A DNA stretch of 64,000 nt from Pseudomonas sp. ACM7 (GCF_004136015.1 NZ_CP024866.1:717743-781742); one strand, 5' to 3'; shown: positions 16,551 to 24,720, counted from the first letter of the stretch. Notes: generated by a model not told the origin, from the sequence alone. A program made the numbers and translations.

Positions 16551-17747
16551 ATGTCGAAGAAATCCCGTTCAAAACTCTGGTTTCTGGTCCATAGCTGGCT
16601 GGCATTGCCGATCTGGTTTTTCGTACTGATCGTCTGCGTGACCGGCACCCTGGCGGTGATCAGCCAGGAAATCGTCTGGCTGGCCAACCCGCAAATGCGC
16701 GCCAGCCAACCCTCGGACGATGCGCCGCTGCTCAGTTATGACCAGATCATAGCCGCGATCAAAAAAGCGGAGCCGAACACACTGGTCGAAGGCATCAGTC
16801 GGCCCGATGAATCGCACTTCGCCCTCGACGTGGACGTCAGCTACCCCGACGGTCGCTCCGTGACGGTCTACGTCAATCCCTACAGCGGCGTCATTCAGGG
16901 CACGGCGCCGCAGTTCAATTTCAAGGCGTTTACCCGCGCCCTGCATGGCTGGTGGCTCGTGCCGTTTACCAATGGCTACAGCTGGGGCTGGTACCTGGTG
17001 TCATTCCTGAGCTTGCCGTTGCTGGCTTCGTTGGTCACCGGGCTGGTGGTCTACAAGCGTTTCTGGAAAGGTTTCTTGCGCCCGACGTTGCGCATTCGTC
17101 ACGGCGCACGGATTTTCTGGGGCGACTTTCACCGCCTCAGCGGCATCTGGTCGATCTGGTTCATCGCGGTGATTTCCATCACCAGCACCTGGTTTCTGAT
17201 TCAGGCGTTCATGTTCGATAACCAGATTTCGATTTCCACCGCGCCGGTGGCTGCCGTGGTCCCGCGTGAAAGTGTCCCGCTGACTGCCGACGGTTCGCCA
17301 GCGCCGATGATCAGCCTGGAGACGGCGATCCGCGAAGCCAAGGAACGTATTCCCGGACTGGACGACAGCTTCGTCAGCCTGCCTGCCAATGCCTATAGCT
17401 ATCTGTCGGTAGGCGGACGCAGTTGGTATCCGCTGATGTTCCAGACCGCCGACATCAACCCGTACACCGGCGACATCGCCGCCACCCGCCTGTTGTCGGA
17501 TCGTTCCGGCCTGGAGCTGGTGACCGAATCCATGCGTCCGCTGCACACCGGGGATTTCGGCGGCATCTGGATCAAGCTGATCTGGTTCTTCTTCGGCCTG
17601 ATCCTGAGCATGATGGTCCTCAGCGGCCTGTTGATCTGGACCAAACGCACCGCCCTGGCCACGGCCAATGCCCTCAAGCGCAGCCATAAACGCCCGCGCA
17701 GCCAGACCGCTGCGGCCCACAGCCGTGAAACCACGGAGGTCAGCTAA
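16551..17747 (+). CDS. PepSY-domain membrane protein, possible metal reductase
   Basis: A 398-residue inner-membrane protein of the PepSY_TM family with four membrane segments: WFLVHSWLALPIWFFVLIVC near the N-terminus, two around residues 140-230, and one near 345-370. Membrane-proximal histidines are seen at VHSW, ALHGWW, DFHRLSG and PLHTGDFGG, the pattern found in FoxB/PiuB-like proteins thought to bind haem and reduce iron-siderophores. A PepSY segment (ISLETAIREAKERIPGLDDS) lies in the periplasmic loop. It heads an overlapped operon that ends with a metal ABC transporter, so it may reduce or release metal in the periplasm; that is inference. The start MSKKSRSK is preferred over longer frames running through REP DNA. 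Confidence 0.85.
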   Translation: MSKKSRSKLWFLVHSWLALPIWFFVLIVCVTGTLAVISQEIVWLANPQMRASQPSDDAPLLSYDQIIAAIKKAEPNTLVEGISRPDESHFALDVDVSYPDGRSVTVYVNPYSGVIQGTAPQFNFKAFTRALHGWWLVPFTNGYSWGWYLVSFLSLPLLASLVTGLVVYKRFWKGFLRPTLRIRHGARIFWGDFHRLSGIWSIWFIAVISITSTWFLIQAFMFDNQISISTAPVAAVVPRESVPLTADGSPAPMISLETAIREAKERIPGLDDSFVSLPANAYSYLSVGGRSWYPLMFQTADINPYTGDIAATRLLSDRSGLELVTESMRPLHTGDFGGIWIKLIWFFFGLILSMMVLSGLLIWTKRTALATANALKRSHKRPRSQTAAAHSRETTEVS

Positions 17748-18289
17748 TGAGTCTGTTTACCGCTGATAAACCGGGCTCGAAACTGAGTCGTTTCTGGCAC
17801 AAATGGCGCTTCCACATCAACGTTCTGCTGTTGCTGGTGCCGCTGGGCTTCATGCCCAAATACTTTGCCGACGCTGCGCTGTTTCGCGGTGACACCGGCC
17901 TGGGCGAGCGGGAGATCGGCGAGGTTCAGGTCGGCCCCTGGAGCCTGCGCCTGGCCGAATTGCGTAACGATGCACCGACCCTCGATGGTCCGGCCGGTTA
18001 CATGAAGAACTTCAACGCGGCGCTGTGCGACAGCTGCCGCGATCAGGTCAAGGCGACTTACCTGCGTATTGGCAAACCGCGCAGCCTGCGCGCTGCCGGG
18101 GTGATTTTCTTTGGCACGCCGTACCGCATGGGCGCGATGTTGCCGATCCCCGAGAAGACCAAAGCCGACGCCGAGCTGTGGATCACCATGGAAGGCTGGG
18201 ACGGCGCCATGCATCAGGCCTCCGTCCCCCTGAGCCAGGCATCCCCGGCCACCCTCGCCTGGCTGAACCAACAAGGAGGCAAACCATGA
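17747..18289 (+). CDS. single-span envelope protein with a CxxC motif
   Basis: A 180-residue protein with one membrane segment (INVLLLLVPLGFMPKYF, residues 25-41) and a periplasmic domain containing AALCDSCRDQVKATYL, a CxxC motif that could bind metal or cycle a disulfide, and a conserved-looking GVIFFGTPYRMGAMLPIPEKTKADAE... region. No known enzymatic motif is recognised. Its ATG overlaps the PepSY stop (TAATG), and it overlaps the next gene by ATGA, so the three are translationally coupled. Confidence 0.7.
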   Translation: MSLFTADKPGSKLSRFWHKWRFHINVLLLLVPLGFMPKYFADAALFRGDTGLGEREIGEVQVGPWSLRLAELRNDAPTLDGPAGYMKNFNAALCDSCRDQVKATYLRIGKPRSLRAAGVIFFGTPYRMGAMLPIPEKTKADAELWITMEGWDGAMHQASVPLSQASPATLAWLNQQGGKP

Positions 18290-18615
18290 TCAACGTTATA
18301 CGTCCTCTGAGCGCCACGCTGCTGGTGCTCTGCGCCGGTTTCAGCGCCAGCGCCCTGGCCCACAACCCGATGTGCGAATGCAAAGCCATCGACGCCGAGC
18401 AGATCAAATGCACCGGCGGTTTCTCCGACGGCAGCGGCGCGCCGGGCGTGACCCTGGATGTGATCGGCTACGACGAAACCATCCTGGTGCCCGGCAAGCT
18501 CGGCGCCGATTCGACCCTGACTTTCAAGAAGCCCGGCGCCGAGTTCTACGTGCTGTTCGACGCAGGTCCCGGTCACGTCGTCGAGATTGACCAAGCGGAC
18601 ATCGAAGCCCCATGA
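18286..18615 (+). CDS. small secreted protein resembling CbiL/NikL accessory domains
   Basis: A 109-residue protein with a Sec signal peptide (hydrophobic core TLLVLCAGFSASALA, cleavage near ALA-HN). The mature N-terminus begins HNPMCECKAIDAEQIKC: one His and three Cys near the new N-terminus, a plausible metal site. The rest, GFSDGSGAPGVTLDVI and FYVLFDAGPGHVVEIDQ, resembles the FSDG...DAGPGH pattern of the periplasmic CbiL/NikL domain of nickel and cobalt transporters. It overlaps both neighbours by ATGA. Confidence 0.7.
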   Translation: MINVIRPLSATLLVLCAGFSASALAHNPMCECKAIDAEQIKCTGGFSDGSGAPGVTLDVIGYDETILVPGKLGADSTLTFKKPGAEFYVLFDAGPGHVVEIDQADIEAP

Positions 18616-19184
18616 GTACACCGACTACGCAAATCGTCCGCCCGGCCGGTGCCGGCCATGAAACCCTCTATGTGTTGCTGTTGTGCCTGATGATCCTCGC
18701 GGTTGCCGGCTCGGTAGTCGCCTGGCGCGGTGAGTCTCAGGAAGTCAGCAGCGTTGGCAGCCATCAACTGGATGCCCGTCGTGACTTGAGCGCGTCCGAG
18801 CAAGGCATCTACGCCGACCTGCGGGTGACGCTCGACGAAATTCATCTGCTGCGTCAGGAGCAACAAGCGCTACCCGCCCCCGCCGCCCTCGCCGATGAAG
18901 GTTTTGCGCCGTTCGCCCAGGACGCCAGTTCCGTCAGCCGCGGCGGTCATGCCTGGCAATTGCTCGACGCCAAGGCTTACTTCGGCCAGAGCCAGACGCC
19001 CACCGTGGCGGGTTCGTTTCTGATGCGTTTGACCGCTGACGATGATGCTCCGGACGTCTGGCTCAACCGCGGCAACGCCCTCGCTGCCCCGACCGACCTC
19101 ACCGACGCCGCGCTGGAAAGCGCTGGCTGGCAGCAGATCGTCGCGCAATTCGATGCCGGCGTGACCCGCCAGCACCGGCACTGA
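18612..19184 (+). CDS. membrane-anchored protein (DUF6162-like)
   Basis: A 190-residue protein with one N-terminal membrane segment (LYVLLLCLMILAVAGSVVAW) and a periplasmic region with a helical part (YADLRVTLDEIHLLRQEQQA) followed by GGHAWQLLDAKAYFGQSQTP and a C-terminal ...TRQHRH histidine tail. No enzymatic motif is visible. Proteins like this, assigned to a domain of unknown function, recur beside ZnuA-like ABC operons in pseudomonads. It may hold or pass on the substrate at the membrane, but this is inference. Confidence 0.65.
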   Translation: MSTPTTQIVRPAGAGHETLYVLLLCLMILAVAGSVVAWRGESQEVSSVGSHQLDARRDLSASEQGIYADLRVTLDEIHLLRQEQQALPAPAALADEGFAPFAQDASSVSRGGHAWQLLDAKAYFGQSQTPTVAGSFLMRLTADDDAPDVWLNRGNALAAPTDLTDAALESAGWQQIVAQFDAGVTRQHRH

Positions 19185-19219
19185 ACCCTCGCCTTCACCC
19201 GAGAGAAGACCGCTTTCCC

Positions 19220-20146
19220 ATGCCTATTTCATCTCAACGTTCTTTCTTGCGCCTGATGTTGGTCGGCTTACTGGCTTGTCTGCTGACCCCGCTGGCCTAT
19301 GCCGACGCGGCCAAGCGCCTGCGCATCGGCATCACCCTGCACCCTTATTACAGCTACGTGGCGAACATCGTCGGTGACAAGGCCGAGGTGGTGCCGCTGA
19401 TTCCGGCCGGTTTCAACCCGCATGCCTACGAGCCGCGCGCCGAAGACATCAAGCGCATCAGCGGTCTGGACGTAGTCGTGCTCAACGGTGTCGGCCATGA
19501 CGACTTCGCCGACCGCATGATCGCCGCCAGCGAAACGCCGAACATTCCCGTGATCGAAGCCAACGAAAATGTACCGTTGCTGGCCGCCACCGGCGTCGCC
19601 GCTCGCGGCGCCGGCAAGGTCGTAAACCCGCACACCTTCCTGTCGATCAGTGCCTCGATTGCCCAGGTCAACAACATCGCACGGGAACTGGGCAAGCTCG
19701 ACCCGGCCAATGCCAAGACCTACACCCAGAACGCCCGCGCCTACGGCAAACGCCTGCGGCAGATGCGCGCCGACGCCCTGGCGAAACTGACCCAGGCGCC
19801 GAACGCCGAACTGCGAGTGGCCACGGTTCACGCGGCTTACGACTATTTGCTGCGCGAGTTTGGCCTGGAAGTGACCGCCGTGGTCGAACCGGCCCACGGC
19901 ATCGAACCGAGCCCGAGCCAGTTGAAAAAAACCATCGATCAACTGCGGGAACTGGACGTGAAAGTGATCTTCTCGGAGATGGATTTCCCGTCCACCTACG
20001 TCGAGACCATCCAGCGTGAATCCGGGGTGAAGCTGTACCCGCTGTCGCACATTTCCTATGGCGAGTACACCGCCGACAAGTATGAAAAGGAAATGACCGG
20101 CAACCTCAACACCGTGGTCCGGGCGATTCAGGAGTCCGGCCAATGA
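19220..20146 (+). CDS. ZnuA-like metal ABC transporter binding protein
   Basis: A 308-residue periplasmic binding protein with a signal peptide (LRLMLVGLLACLLTPLAYADA). It has the cluster A-I features: ITLHPYYSYVANIVGDKAEV, GFNPHAYEPRAEDI (first ligand His), VNPHTFLSISASI (second), VATVHAAYDYLLREFGLE (third) and a late FSEMDFPS acidic ligand. The long linking helix separates the two lobes. The His-rich acidic loop of ZnuA proper is absent, so the metal could be zinc, manganese or another ion. Its stop overlaps an ATG that no longer opens the ATPase frame (see next entry). Confidence 0.88.
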   Translation: MPISSQRSFLRLMLVGLLACLLTPLAYADAAKRLRIGITLHPYYSYVANIVGDKAEVVPLIPAGFNPHAYEPRAEDIKRISGLDVVVLNGVGHDDFADRMIAASETPNIPVIEANENVPLLAATGVAARGAGKVVNPHTFLSISASIAQVNNIARELGKLDPANAKTYTQNARAYGKRLRQMRADALAKLTQAPNAELRVATVHAAYDYLLREFGLEVTAVVEPAHGIEPSPSQLKKTIDQLRELDVKVIFSEMDFPSTYVETIQRESGVKLYPLSHISYGEYTADKYEKEMTGNLNTVVRAIQESGQ

Positions 20147-20202
20147 CGGCTAAAGAAACCATCTGTGCACAAAACCCAACCCCGACAGCCCCCGAATCCC
20201 CT

Positions 20203-20222
20203 GTGGGAGCGGCGGTGCGACG
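20203..20222 (+). repeat. REP-variant fragment before the ABC ATPase frame
   Basis: GTGGGAGCGGCGGTGCGACG is one half of a known fluorescens REP variant, preceded by the usual AATCCCCT flank. It lies between the binding-protein stop and the ATPase coding sequence and directly abuts codons that still read as ATPase (LDFAEVSL). Confidence 0.6.
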
Positions 20223-20243
20223 CTGGATTTTGCGGAGGTCAGT

Positions 20244-20921
20244 TTGACCCTCGGGCGCACGACGATCCTCGACAACGTCACGTTCCAGGTCCAGCCCGGC
20301 AGCGTGCATGCACTGGTCGGCCCCAACGGTGGCGGCAAAAGCTCGCTGATCAAGACCTTGCTCGGGCAGATGCCCCATCAGGGTCGCTTGAGTCTGCAAT
20401 GGCCCGGCACACCTGGAACCATCGGCTACGTACCCCAAGCCCTGGAATTCGATCGAGGTTTGCCGATGACCGTCGACGATTTCATGGCCGCGATGTGCCA
20501 GCGGCGCCCGGCGTTTCTCGGGTTGAGCAAGCACTACGCCGCCGCGATTGGCGAAGCCCTGGAACGGGTCGGTATGCAGGACAAACGGAAGCGGCGCATG
20601 GGTGCGTTGTCCGGCGGTGAGCGCCAGCGGGTGTTGCTGGCTCAGGGACTGATTCCGGCGCCGCAGTTGCTGGTGCTCGACGAACCGATGTCGGCGCTAG
20701 ACGAGGCCGGTATTCAGGTGTTCGAACGGCTGCTCGGCGACTGGCGCCAGAGCGGCATCACCGTGCTGTGGATCGAGCATGATCTGGAAGCGGTTGGACG
20801 TCTGGCGGATCGGGTCACCGGGCTCAATCGCCGGGTACTGTTCGATGCCACGCCGAAACAGGCGCTGACCCCGGAGCGATTGCTGACCCTGTTTTCGACC
20901 CAACCACGGAGGGCTGCCTGA
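20244..20921 (+). CDS. metal ABC transporter ATPase, start uncertain
   Basis: A 225-residue nucleotide-binding protein: VGPNGGGKSSLIKTLLG (Walker A), YVPQALEFDRG (Q-loop), GALSGGERQRVLLAQGL (signature), LLVLDEPMSALDE (Walker B) and WIEHDLEAV (switch His). The frame used starts at TTG 20244 with GGAGG five bases upstream. However, the same frame upstream reads LDFAEVSL, the usual first beta strand of ABC ATPases, and has no ATG or GTG back to a TAA at 20150; the coupled ATG at 20143 is in another frame. A REP fragment sits at the junction, so the original start seems lost or shifted by one base. Confidence 0.82.
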   Translation: MTLGRTTILDNVTFQVQPGSVHALVGPNGGGKSSLIKTLLGQMPHQGRLSLQWPGTPGTIGYVPQALEFDRGLPMTVDDFMAAMCQRRPAFLGLSKHYAAAIGEALERVGMQDKRKRRMGALSGGERQRVLLAQGLIPAPQLLVLDEPMSALDEAGIQVFERLLGDWRQSGITVLWIEHDLEAVGRLADRVTGLNRRVLFDATPKQALTPERLLTLFSTQPRRAA

Positions 20922-21820
20922 TGAGTTACGAAGCCTTTCGTTTGATGGTCCAGGGTTGGGCCTCGTCGGGTTACTTGCCCGAGGCGCTGGCCTATGGATT
21001 TGTGGTCAACGCGTTGCTCGCCGGCTTGCTGATCGGCCCGGTGCTGGGCGGATTGGGTACGTTGGTGGTGGTCAAGCGTTTCGCGTTTTTCTCTGAAGCG
21101 GTGGGCCACGCGGCGCTGACCGGCGTGGCCATCGGCATTCTGCTGGGCGAACCTTACACCGGGCCTTATGGCAGTCTGTTCGGCTACTGCTTGTTGTTCG
21201 GCATCTTGCTGAATTACCTGCGTAACCGCACGGGTCTGGCGCCGGATACGTTGATCGGTGTGTTTCTGTCGGTGTCGTTGGCGCTGGGTGCCAGTCTGCT
21301 GCTGATTCTGGCGGGCAAGATCAACGTACACATCCTCGAAAACGTACTGTTCGGTTCGGTACTGACCGTCAACGGCAATGACCTGCTGGTGCTGGCCATC
21401 GTCGGTTCGCTGGTCATGGCGCTGGCCTTGCCGTTGTACAACCGCATCATGCTGGCCAGTTTCAATCCGCAACTGGCGGCGGTGCGTGGTGTGGCGGTGA
21501 AGACCCTGGATTATCTGTTTGTGATTCTGGTGACCCTGATCACCGTGGCGGCGGTGAAAGTCATCGGCGCGATTCTGGTCGGTGCTCTGCTGGTGATTCC
21601 AGCTGCAGCTGCGCGATTGCTGAGTCAGTCGCTGAAGGGCTTCTTCTGGTGCTCGGTGCTGATCGCCACGGTCAGCACGCTGTGCGGGATCCTTGCGCCG
21701 ATTGTCTTCGACCTGCCTATCCCGTCCGGCGCCGCGATCATTCTGGTGGCCGGTATCGCCTTCGCTCTCGCCGCCATTGCGCGTGGCGTTGTCCCCAGCC
21801 TGAAAGGGAATCTCGGATAA
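20921..21820 (+). CDS. metal ABC transporter permease (ZnuB-like)
   Basis: A 299-residue membrane protein with about eight hydrophobic segments and the family motifs: GGLGTLVVVKRFAFFSEAVGHAALTGVAIG near the N-terminus and VKVIGAILVGALLVIPAAAARLLSQ in the second half, both typical of the ABC-3 family that imports zinc, manganese or iron. Its ATG overlaps the ATPase stop (TGATG) and its own stop is followed at once by the ATG of the next gene. It should form the membrane channel with the ATPase. Confidence 0.9.
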   Translation: MSYEAFRLMVQGWASSGYLPEALAYGFVVNALLAGLLIGPVLGGLGTLVVVKRFAFFSEAVGHAALTGVAIGILLGEPYTGPYGSLFGYCLLFGILLNYLRNRTGLAPDTLIGVFLSVSLALGASLLLILAGKINVHILENVLFGSVLTVNGNDLLVLAIVGSLVMALALPLYNRIMLASFNPQLAAVRGVAVKTLDYLFVILVTLITVAAVKVIGAILVGALLVIPAAAARLLSQSLKGFFWCSVLIATVSTLCGILAPIVFDLPIPSGAAIILVAGIAFALAAIARGVVPSLKGNLG

Positions 21821-22735
21821 ATGTTTTTTACTTTGCGTCAATTGACCCTGGCATTGACCTTCACATTGCCCCTGTGCGGGCTGGTCAACACAACCTTTGC
21901 AGCTGACAGCGTCAAACCGCTGCGCGTGCTGGCGTCCTTGCCGATCACTTATGGTCTGGGCGCAGTCTTGCTCAAAGGCACCGATGTCAACCTTGAACGT
22001 GCCGCGCCGGCGAATTTGCCCGGTAGCCGTCAGACCGCGTACTTCACGGGTCGTGGCGCGCCGGCGCTGGCCAAACTGGCGACCAACGCCGATGCGGTGA
22101 TCGGCCTGCGCTCGTTGTGGGCGGATGATCCGCTGTATCCGATCTCCCGGCGTAGCAACATCCGCATCATTGAAATCGACGCCGCCCGCCCGGTGGACGG
22201 CGCCCTGCCCGGCATCGCCGTGCAACCCGGCAACAAAGTTGATGGGTTGAACAGTCAGCCGTGGTTTTCCAGCAACAATATGGGGCGGATGGCGGACGTT
22301 ATGGCGGCGGACCTGGTGCGCCTGGCGCCCGAGGCAAAGCCGAAGATCGAGGCTAACCTGGCGACGCTCAAACAGCGCTTGCTCAAGCTCAGCGCTGACA
22401 GCGAAGCGCGGTTGGCCAGTGCCGATAACCTCAGCGTGATGAGCCTGAGCGATCACTTTGGCTATCTGATCGGCGGCCTCAACCTGGAACTGATCGGCCT
22501 CGATGCGCGGCCGGACGCCGAGTGGACACCTGAAGCGCTCAATCAATTGGGTGCGATGCTCAAGGACAATGACGTGGCGGTGGTGCTGCATCACCGACAG
22601 CCGTCGGATGCGGTGAAAGCGGTGATTGCTGAGGCTGGGAGTCGGTTGGTGGTGTTGAGTGTGGATGCGGCGGATCCGGTGGCCGAGCTGGAGGGGAATG
22701 TGGATTTGGTGATCAAGGGGTTGAGCGGGGCGTAA
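21821..22735 (+). CDS. second, divergent metal-type ABC binding protein
   Basis: A 304-residue secreted protein with a signal peptide (LTFTLPLCGLVNTTFAADS) and the overall two-lobe layout of cluster A-I binding proteins, including a long helix (AKPKIEANLATLKQRLLKLS). The usual ligands are not conserved: where ZnuA has PHxYEP it reads LPGSRQTAYF, and where it has PHxWLSP it reads SQPWFSSNNM; only LSDHFGYLIGG retains a His. It may bind a metal complex or serve as a regulator of the first binding protein. It directly follows the permease stop. Confidence 0.8.
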   Translation: MFFTLRQLTLALTFTLPLCGLVNTTFAADSVKPLRVLASLPITYGLGAVLLKGTDVNLERAAPANLPGSRQTAYFTGRGAPALAKLATNADAVIGLRSLWADDPLYPISRRSNIRIIEIDAARPVDGALPGIAVQPGNKVDGLNSQPWFSSNNMGRMADVMAADLVRLAPEAKPKIEANLATLKQRLLKLSADSEARLASADNLSVMSLSDHFGYLIGGLNLELIGLDARPDAEWTPEALNQLGAMLKDNDVAVVLHHRQPSDAVKAVIAEAGSRLVVLSVDAADPVAELEGNVDLVIKGLSGA

Positions 22736-22760
22736 CGTCAGTTGGACCGCGTTATCGTTC

Positions 22761-22836
22761 TTCGCGAGCAAGCCCGCTCCCACATTGGATTTGTGGCGCG
22801 ACACAGATCCAATGTGGGAGCAGGCTTGCTCGCGAA
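22761..22836. repeat. REP pair
   Basis: An inverted pair of REP cores, reverse at 22761-22783 and forward at 22814-22836, lies between the metal operon and the terminator. Confidence 0.9.
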
Positions 22837-22870
22837 GGCGGCCTCACAAGCAACACACATTCCAGATATG

Positions 22871-22911
22871 AAAAAGCCCGCTGACCTTCTCGGTTCAGCG
22901 GGCTTCTTTTT
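22871..22911. terminator. bidirectional rho-independent terminator
   Basis: AAAAAGCCCGCTGA pairs with TCAGCGGGCTT and is followed by TTTTT; the A-run on the other side makes it work for both strands. It separates the metal operon from the convergent mbtH-like gene. Confidence 0.92.
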
Positions 22912-22921
22912 GCGCGGTGAC

Positions 22922-23149
22922 TCAGTGAGCCACAGCCGCTTGTTCTTCCATCTTCTGGCGCAAGCTCAGTGGACGCATGTCAGTCCAGGTTTCTTCAATG
23001 TAAGCCAGGCATTCCTTTTTCAGGCCGCTCTTGCCCACGGTGCGCCAGCCTGCAGGCACGGCTTTGTAGTCGGGCCAGATCGAGTACTGCTCTTCGTGGT
23101 TGACCACGACCTGAAAGAGGATGTCCTCGCGGTCGAATACTGAAGTCAT
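22922..23149 (-). CDS. MbtH-like NRPS helper protein
   Basis: A 75-residue MbtH-family protein: [35 protein letters not shown] and [27 protein letters not shown] contain the invariant Trp and Pro positions. It binds and activates adenylation domains of NRPSs, here presumably those of pyoverdine. GGAGAAACACC precedes the ATG. It has its own PvdS-type promoter overlapping the pvdH stop codon, so it is made with the pyoverdine enzymes. Confidence 0.93.
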   Translation of the reverse strand: MTSVFDREDILFQVVVNHEEQYSIWPDYKAVPAGWRTVGKSGLKKECLAYIEETWTDMRPLSLRQKMEEQAAVAH

Positions 23150-23209
23150 GGTGTTTCTCCATCGCTGTAGGGTGGGCTGCACTGCGTGCGCAGCCGTTAT
23201 GTAGAAGGA

Positions 23210-23233
23210 ACGTTAGAGGCGCTGAAAAATTTA
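23210..23233 (-). promoter_or_regulatory. PvdS promoter of the mbtH-like gene
   Basis: Read leftward, TAAAT (23229-23233), 16 bp, CGT (23210-23212): an exact iron-starvation box recognised by sigma PvdS. The first three bases of TAAAT are the TAA stop codon of pvdH. Confidence 0.85.
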
Positions 23234-24643
23234 GAGGCTGGCGGTGGCAGCGGCCATGGCTCGGCCGAAAATCTCGGCCACCCGATCGATTTCCGCGGCA
23301 GTGATCACCAGCGGCGGCAGGAAGCGCACCACGCCGCCATGACGCCCGCCCAGTTCGAGGATCAAGCCGCGCTTGAGGCATTCACGCTGCACCAGCGGCG
23401 ACAGACGACCGAAGATCGGCGGATGACCCAGCGCATCCGGCTCGCCAGTCGGATCGACCAGCTCAACACCCAGCATCAAGCCGCGCCCCCGAATATCACC
23501 CAGCTGCGGGAAGTCCCGTTGCAGGATGCGCAGGTGTTCGCTCAAGCGTTCGCCCATGGCGGCAGCGTGCTCGCAGACCTTGTGTTCGGTCAGGTAACGC
23601 ATCACCGCAGAACCTGCGGCCATGGCCATCTGATTGCCGCGGAAGGTCCCGGCATGGGCGCCCGGCAGCCAGGTGTCGAGCCAGTCGCGATAGACCACCA
23701 CGGCCAACGGCAAACTGCCACCGATGGCTTTGGACATGACCACTACGTCGGGAATGATCCCGGCGTGTTCGAAGGCGAACATCTTGCCGGTGCGGGCAAA
23801 ACCGCTCTGAATCTCGTCGACGATCAGCGCGACACCGGCCTTTTCGGTAATCCGTCGCAGGCCGCGCAACCAATCAAGATCGGCCGGGATCACCCCACCC
23901 TCGCCCTGCACCGCTTCAACGATCACCGCGGCCGGCAATTGCACACCGGCCTCTGGATCATTGAGCAGGTTTTCCAGGTAGTTGAGATTGACCTGCACAC
24001 CTTGCGCGCCGCCGAGACCGAACGGGCAGCGATAATTGTAAGGATATGGCATGAACTGCACACCGCTGCTGAGCAAGGCGCCCAAGGGTTTTTTCGGCCC
24101 CAGACTGCCCATCAGGCTCAGCGCGCCTTGGCTCATGCCGTGATAACCGCCCTGGAACGACAACACGGTGCTGCGTCCGGTGGCGGTGCGCACCAGTTTC
24201 AGCGCGGCTTCCACCGCGTCGGTGCCGGTCGGGCCACAGAACTGGATCCTGGCTTCAGCGGCCAAAGCCAGCGGCAGCAGACTGAACAGGTCCTGAACGA
24301 ACTGATCCTTGACCGGGGTGGTCAGGTCGAGGGTGTGCAGCGGCAGTTCATCCGTCAGCACTTGCTGGATCGCTTCGATCACCACCGGATGGTTGTGCCC
24401 AAGGGCCAACGTCCCTGCGCCGGCCAGGCAGTCGATGAAACGGCGGCCTTCGACGTCTTCGACATAAATGCCCTTGGCACGCTTGAGGGCCAGGGGAATG
24501 CGTCGCGGATAGCTGCGGGCATTCGATTCCTGCTGGTTTTGACGGGCCAGCAGCGGCGATTCGTTGAACTGATAAAGCGTCTCGGTCGGCGCCGGAGTGA
24601 TCCGGGCCGACTGATCTTCCATAAGGCTGGTAGCGACTGACAT
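23231..24643 (-). CDS. pvdH: L-2,4-diaminobutyrate:2-oxoglutarate aminotransferase PvdH
   Basis: A 470-residue class III aminotransferase that makes diaminobutyrate for the pyoverdine chromophore. CGPTGTDAVEAALKLVRTAT and FQGGYHGMSQGALSLMG form the PLP pocket, VIVEAVQGEGGVIPAD and ALIVDEIQSGFARTGKMFAFE carry the PLP Asp, and MSKAIGGSLPLAVVV the Schiff-base Lys. The start MSVATSLMED has GAGGGGTCGAGAG before it and lies about 37 bp after a PvdS box. It is followed by the mbtH-like gene, as near pvdH in P. aeruginosa. Confidence 0.93.
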   Translation of the reverse strand: MSVATSLMEDQSARITPAPTETLYQFNESPLLARQNQQESNARSYPRRIPLALKRAKGIYVEDVEGRRFIDCLAGAGTLALGHNHPVVIEAIQQVLTDELPLHTLDLTTPVKDQFVQDLFSLLPLALAAEARIQFCGPTGTDAVEAALKLVRTATGRSTVLSFQGGYHGMSQGALSLMGSLGPKKPLGALLSSGVQFMPYPYNYRCPFGLGGAQGVQVNLNYLENLLNDPEAGVQLPAAVIVEAVQGEGGVIPADLDWLRGLRRITEKAGVALIVDEIQSGFARTGKMFAFEHAGIIPDVVVMSKAIGGSLPLAVVVYRDWLDTWLPGAHAGTFRGNQMAMAAGSAVMRYLTEHKVCEHAAAMGERLSEHLRILQRDFPQLGDIRGRGLMLGVELVDPTGEPDALGHPPIFGRLSPLVQRECLKRGLILELGGRHGGVVRFLPPLVITAAEIDRVAEIFGRAMAAATASL

Positions 24644-24679
24644 CTCTCGACCCCTCAATAAGGTTTTCCTGTTCTGGAA

Positions 24680-24703
24680 ACGCATCAGGGCGCCGAGGAT
24701 TTA
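24680..24703 (-). promoter_or_regulatory. PvdS promoter of pvdH
   Basis: Read leftward, TAAAT (24699-24703), 16 bp, CGT (24680-24682): an exact iron-starvation box 37 bp before the pvdH start. It lies just past the end of the neighbouring acetyltransferase gene, so pvdH is expressed independently of it. Confidence 0.88.
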
Positions 24704-24720
24704 GACCCTCGATCAGCTTT

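Noticed and set aside
20714..22804. A 696-codon minus-strand frame across the ABC operon.
   Set aside because: The plus strand encodes an ATPase, permease and binding protein with clear motifs; the minus frame is His/Gln/Arg-rich and starts inside REP DNA.
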